From Pseudarthrobacter enclensis (GTDB taxonomy: Bacteria; Actinomycetota; Actinomycetes; Actinomycetales; Micrococcaceae): DNA of 64,000 nt. The position numbers and the translations under genes are program-made. Of this stretch, positions 61,832 to 64,000 are shown one piece after another (within the stretch, counting starts at the first letter, position 1; every line of letters begins with the position of its first letter). The notes beneath the pieces are model-generated. The model saw nothing but the letters and a program-made list of their open reading frames with translations, did no database searches and was not told the origin of the DNA. Where the stretch lies: positions 62,001-126,000 of the forward strand of contig NZ_KQ758602.1 of the NCBI RefSeq assembly GCF_001457025.1, given 5' to 3'.

Positions 61832-62659
61832 TCAGGTGTACTGCTGCAACCTCAGCTTCGCCACAAAGTCCGCCACGATCAGCCGGCTGTCCACGGAGGT
61901 GTAGGTCCGGCGCCTGGACCCGGACTCTTCGTAGGCGGAGCCGGCCCCGTCAAGCCCCGTCACGATGAGCGGGGCGCTGTCGCCAAGGCGCCACAGCGGC
62001 CCGAATTTCACGAAGTCCGGCACCTCGAGGCTGTTGAAGTGTTCCCAGAGCCACGCCCCGGCCGGCCCGCCCTCGCGGAACGCCAGGTCCAGTTCGGTCA
62101 CGGGGGCGGCGAGCTGGCGGTACGTCTCGGCGGGGAACTGCCACACGGCCAGCTCCGGGTTCCCCAGGACAAAGTCGGCAGCGGCGGCATCGGTGTACTG
62201 GTTGTACTCTTCCTCCTCCCCCGCAGCCCCGCCCACCCACGCCAGCGTCAGCGCGGAGGCCACGGCCGGTTCCAGCAACAGCGCATCAGCAACATTGGTC
62301 AGCGGACCGGCGCAGACCAGGACCAGGGGCAGCCCCTCCCCGGCAGCGGCGTCAACGATGGCATGCGCTGCAGGGTTGCTGCGGGGCGTACCGGTGAACC
62401 CGGTGTCCGGTCCGGCGTGGACGCCTCCCGGCACCTTCACCTTCATTACCCCCAGAAGCTTCCCGGCAAGCCGTGCGCCCGCCTCCGCCTTCCCTTCCGG
62501 CGGCCCGAACATGGGGTTTGTCAGCGACGACGTGACGGCCACAATCCTGTTAGCCGGCGAGAGCGCGTGGTGGGCCAGGGCGACCAGCCCGTCCGGGTCC
62601 CCGGCCCAGTCGTTGTCGATGATGACGCTGCAGCGGGGTTCAACGGAAATCATGTCCAT
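61832..62659 (-). CDS. Inosine/uridine-preferring nucleoside hydrolase family protein
   Basis: 275 aa. The N-terminal calcium-site motif is IIDNDWAGDPDG, a variant of the family's DxDxGxDD, followed by LVLVCAGPLTNVADAL and a late Asp in the substrate region. AAGGA precedes ATG 62659. It hydrolyses the N-glycosidic bond of ribonucleosides in the family; here it carries an IclR-type site and sits beside glycosidase genes, so another ribosyl-like substrate is possible. Confidence 0.83.
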   Translation of the reverse strand: MDMISVEPRCSVIIDNDWAGDPDGLVALAHHALSPANRIVAVTSSLTNPMFGPPEGKAEAGARLAGKLLGVMKVKVPGGVHAGPDTGFTGTPRSNPAAHAIVDAAAGEGLPLVLVCAGPLTNVADALLLEPAVASALTLAWVGGAAGEEEEYNQYTDAAAADFVLGNPELAVWQFPAETYRQLAAPVTELDLAFREGGPAGAWLWEHFNSLEVPDFVKFGPLWRLGDSAPLIVTGLDGAGSAYEESGSRRRTYTSVDSRLIVADFVAKLRLQQYT

Positions 62660-62724
62660 CCTGGTCCTTGGTGATCGGTGTGTCCGCCCAGCTTCGCCGG
62701 ATCCCGGCCGCAGGAGCAGCCGGT

Positions 62725-62740
62725 TTTCCAATCAGCGGCA
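62725..62740 (-). promoter_or_regulatory. IclR-type palindrome variant upstream of the nucleoside hydrolase gene
   Basis: Read toward the gene: TGCCGCTGATTGGAAA followed by ACCGG. The right half is identical to the copy at 32244-32259 (CTGATTGGAAA); the left half is degenerate. 66 nt upstream of the ATG. Confidence 0.5.
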
Positions 62741-62837
62741 CACTGAACCGGTGAAAAAACTTCGAGGTCCCGCCCATCCCCGGCCGTTGCAGCACCGAAC
62801 CACTGGAGACCAAACCTGCCTTTGCTAGGAGGGAATG

Positions 62838-63128
62838 ATGGATGCAGTGGACCAGCAGGCCCTGACCGGCGCCGTCATCAAACTGCATAACCTTGATATC
62901 GCCGAGCTGTGGCTTGACTACGTTGCCCTGGGCGGGGACGCCTCGGAGCAGGAGATCAGGGATTACAGCCTGGGGACGGGCACCCTCCCGGAGAAGGAGC
63001 GGGATGCCCTGTCCCAAAGCGTCAACGAACGTTGCGCCGAGGCGGACCTGGTGGTCAGGGCGCCGTACAGCAATTCACCGCTGGCCGTCATGCATGCCGG
63101 CCCCAAGGATCCCTATTCGTCAAAGTAG
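62838..63128 (+). CDS. Small hypothetical protein
   Basis: 96 aa from ATG 62838, with AGGAGG 5 nt upstream (ATG 62835 is too close). Acidic, helical, no membrane segment: IAELWLDYVALGGDASEQEI, LGTGTLPEKERDALSQSVNERC. I do not recognise a named family. Its last 16 nt overlap the convergent GAF-ANTAR gene. Confidence 0.7.
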   Translation: MDAVDQQALTGAVIKLHNLDIAELWLDYVALGGDASEQEIRDYSLGTGTLPEKERDALSQSVNERCAEADLVVRAPYSNSPLAVMHAGPKDPYSSK

Positions 63129-63904
63129 GTAAAGGTCTTCGCGCCGCCCGCGACGGAGGACACCACCAGGGACGCCACGTCCCGCAGTTTCATGTTCCTG
63201 CTGTTGGAGGCTTCCCGCAGCACCTTGAACGCCTCGTCCTGGCTGCAGCGGTTTTGGGCCATGATCGCGCCGGTGGCAAGGTCGATGACCGTCCGCGTCT
63301 GCATGGCTGCCGTCAGGCCGTCCTTGGTGTCCTGGAGCTTGGCCATCCGCAGGGTCAACGTCAGGCCCTTGGAAGCCTGTTCCGTGAATGCTTCCGCCGT
63401 GGAGATGGCCTCGGCGCTGAAGGCGGACCGCTCGCTGCTGTACAGGGTGAAGACGCCGTTGTCGGCGCCTTCGAGCTGCAGCGGCAGCGCAAGGACCGAG
63501 CCTGCGCCCTGGTGGACAGCGGCGGCAGCGTAGCGCGGCCACCGTTCCTCGCCCTGCAGATCCTCCACATGGACGGTCGCCGCCGTACTGACGGCCGCGT
63601 CCCCCGGGCCCTGCCCGAACTTGAATTCCAGCTGCTCCAGCAGCCTTGCCCTGGCATCGCTGGCTGCTGCGGCCGTGGGCTTCTTGGGACGGCTGACGGA
63701 GATGCCGCAAAACAGATCGGGGCCCACGCTGCCCAGGCGGGCCACAGCGTACAGGGCGAGACTGTCCAGGAGCCGTGCTACATCAGGACTCTGCAGGACC
63801 AGGTCCTGAACGTGGGCCGCAACATCGTCGAAAACCCCGCCACCTGATATCCCGGTGTCAACCACCAGTCTTCCTCTCGACACATTTGATAGCCATGGAA
63901 CCAT
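63113..63904 (-). CDS. GAF and ANTAR domain protein
   Basis: 263 aa. An N-terminal GAF sensor domain (about 25-170, with WPRYAAAAVHQGAGSVLALPL and GVFTLYSSERSAF) is followed by an ANTAR RNA-binding domain (about 190-255, with RTVIDLATGAIMAQNRCSQDEAFKVLREAS). ANTAR proteins prevent termination at paired hairpins in nascent RNA; actinobacteria carry many GAF-ANTAR proteins as stress or signal antiterminators. GGGGGC precedes the ATG. No target hairpin pair is obvious in this window. Confidence 0.87.
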   Translation of the reverse strand: MVPWLSNVSRGRLVVDTGISGGGVFDDVAAHVQDLVLQSPDVARLLDSLALYAVARLGSVGPDLFCGISVSRPKKPTAAAASDARARLLEQLEFKFGQGPGDAAVSTAATVHVEDLQGEERWPRYAAAAVHQGAGSVLALPLQLEGADNGVFTLYSSERSAFSAEAISTAEAFTEQASKGLTLTLRMAKLQDTKDGLTAAMQTRTVIDLATGAIMAQNRCSQDEAFKVLREASNSRNMKLRDVASLVVSSVAGGAKTFTYFDE

Positions 63905-63966
63905 GGCCGCCCCCTGCCGAACGGTACTTCACAGCGTACCCGTGCGAACACCGTAGGGTGTGAATC

Positions 63967-64000
63967 ATGACGCTTGCCTTTGCCCCCTGCGGGACCTTCC
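63967..64000 (+). CDS. Start of a gene running off the right edge
   Basis: An ATG at 63967 preceded by AGGGTG opens a frame (MTLAFAPCGTF) that is still open at the last base. Only 11 codons are visible, so no function can be given. It would be divergent from the GAF-ANTAR gene. Confidence 0.35.
   Translation, partial: MTLAFAPCGTF

Noticed and set aside
1..64000. CRISPR array, tRNA/rRNA genes, insertion sequences or prophage
   Set aside because: No regularly spaced repeats, no recognisable tRNA or rRNA segments and no transposase, integrase or phage structural genes were seen while reading both strands; a dedicated covariance-model search was not possible.

Overview
The window comes from a high-GC actinobacterium of the Micrococcaceae, most likely Arthrobacter or a close relative such as Pseudarthrobacter. 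The grounds are the GC-rich wobble positions, the DUF3040, DUF4193 and GAF-ANTAR proteins, and a head-to-head olefin cluster with a fused OleBC, an arrangement known from Micrococcus and Arthrobacter. No rRNA, tRNA, prophage, CRISPR array or transposase was found. Gene content is dominated by catabolism of sugar acids, 5-oxoproline and plant glycosides.

Layout. 1-8.4 kb: the end of a pullulanase-type protein with tandem X25 modules, an NmrA-like protein, MalQ, an aldo/keto reductase, DUF488 and DUF3040 proteins, and a TetR-EamA exporter pair behind a 34-bp palindromic operator. 8.4-11.8 kb: a coupled four-gene sugar-acid operon (2-hydroxyacid dehydrogenase, SDR, idonate-type dehydrogenase, gluconokinase). 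11.8-16.6 kb: an SDR, then a 5-oxoproline operon pxpA-pxpB-pxpC plus an MHS transporter. 16.6-21.7 kb: a LysR regulator resembling Nac over its whole length, a small CPxxGxW protein, a RraA-like aldolase with an aminotransferase, a hypothetical protein and a DUF4193 protein. Four ATA-N9-TAT boxes, the type bound by Nac, lie upstream of four genes here.

21.8-32.2 kb and 40.4-62.7 kb form a plant-glycoside and aromatic island. It holds a BNR_4 propeller protein, a sugar isomerase-like protein, an acyltransferase fusion, a quercetinase-type bicupin, and a four-gene run of alpha/beta hydrolase, FAH-family protein, aromatic hydroxylase and DUF3500. Further right are two GH78 alpha-L-rhamnosidases, GH43 and GH1 enzymes, a peptide/oligosaccharide-type ABC importer with a fused permease-ATPase, an IclR regulator and a nucleoside hydrolase. 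Eight promoters in these segments carry variants of one palindrome, TTTCA-N5-TGRAA. One copy lies in the iclR/GH78 divergent promoter, which suggests a single IclR regulon. Working model (inference): rhamnosidase and beta-glucosidase deglycosylate a flavonol glycoside such as rutin, the bicupin opens the flavonol, and the hydrolase, hydroxylase and FAH protein process the products.

The olefin cluster oleA-oleBC-oleD (32.2-36.9 kb) interrupts the island. It is followed by a BASS-family symporter, a MarR regulator, a SHOCT protein and a GH26-like protein that appears to lack its nucleophile. One alpha/beta hydrolase (40.4 kb) has glycine in place of the catalytic serine. 47-50 kb holds a LysR regulator, a small membrane protein, a GNAT enzyme and a cation/proton antiporter. 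The right end holds a GAF-ANTAR regulator and the first codons of one more gene. Two related 48-bp palindromes with compensating base changes sit in two convergent intergenic gaps, each next to an intrinsic terminator.
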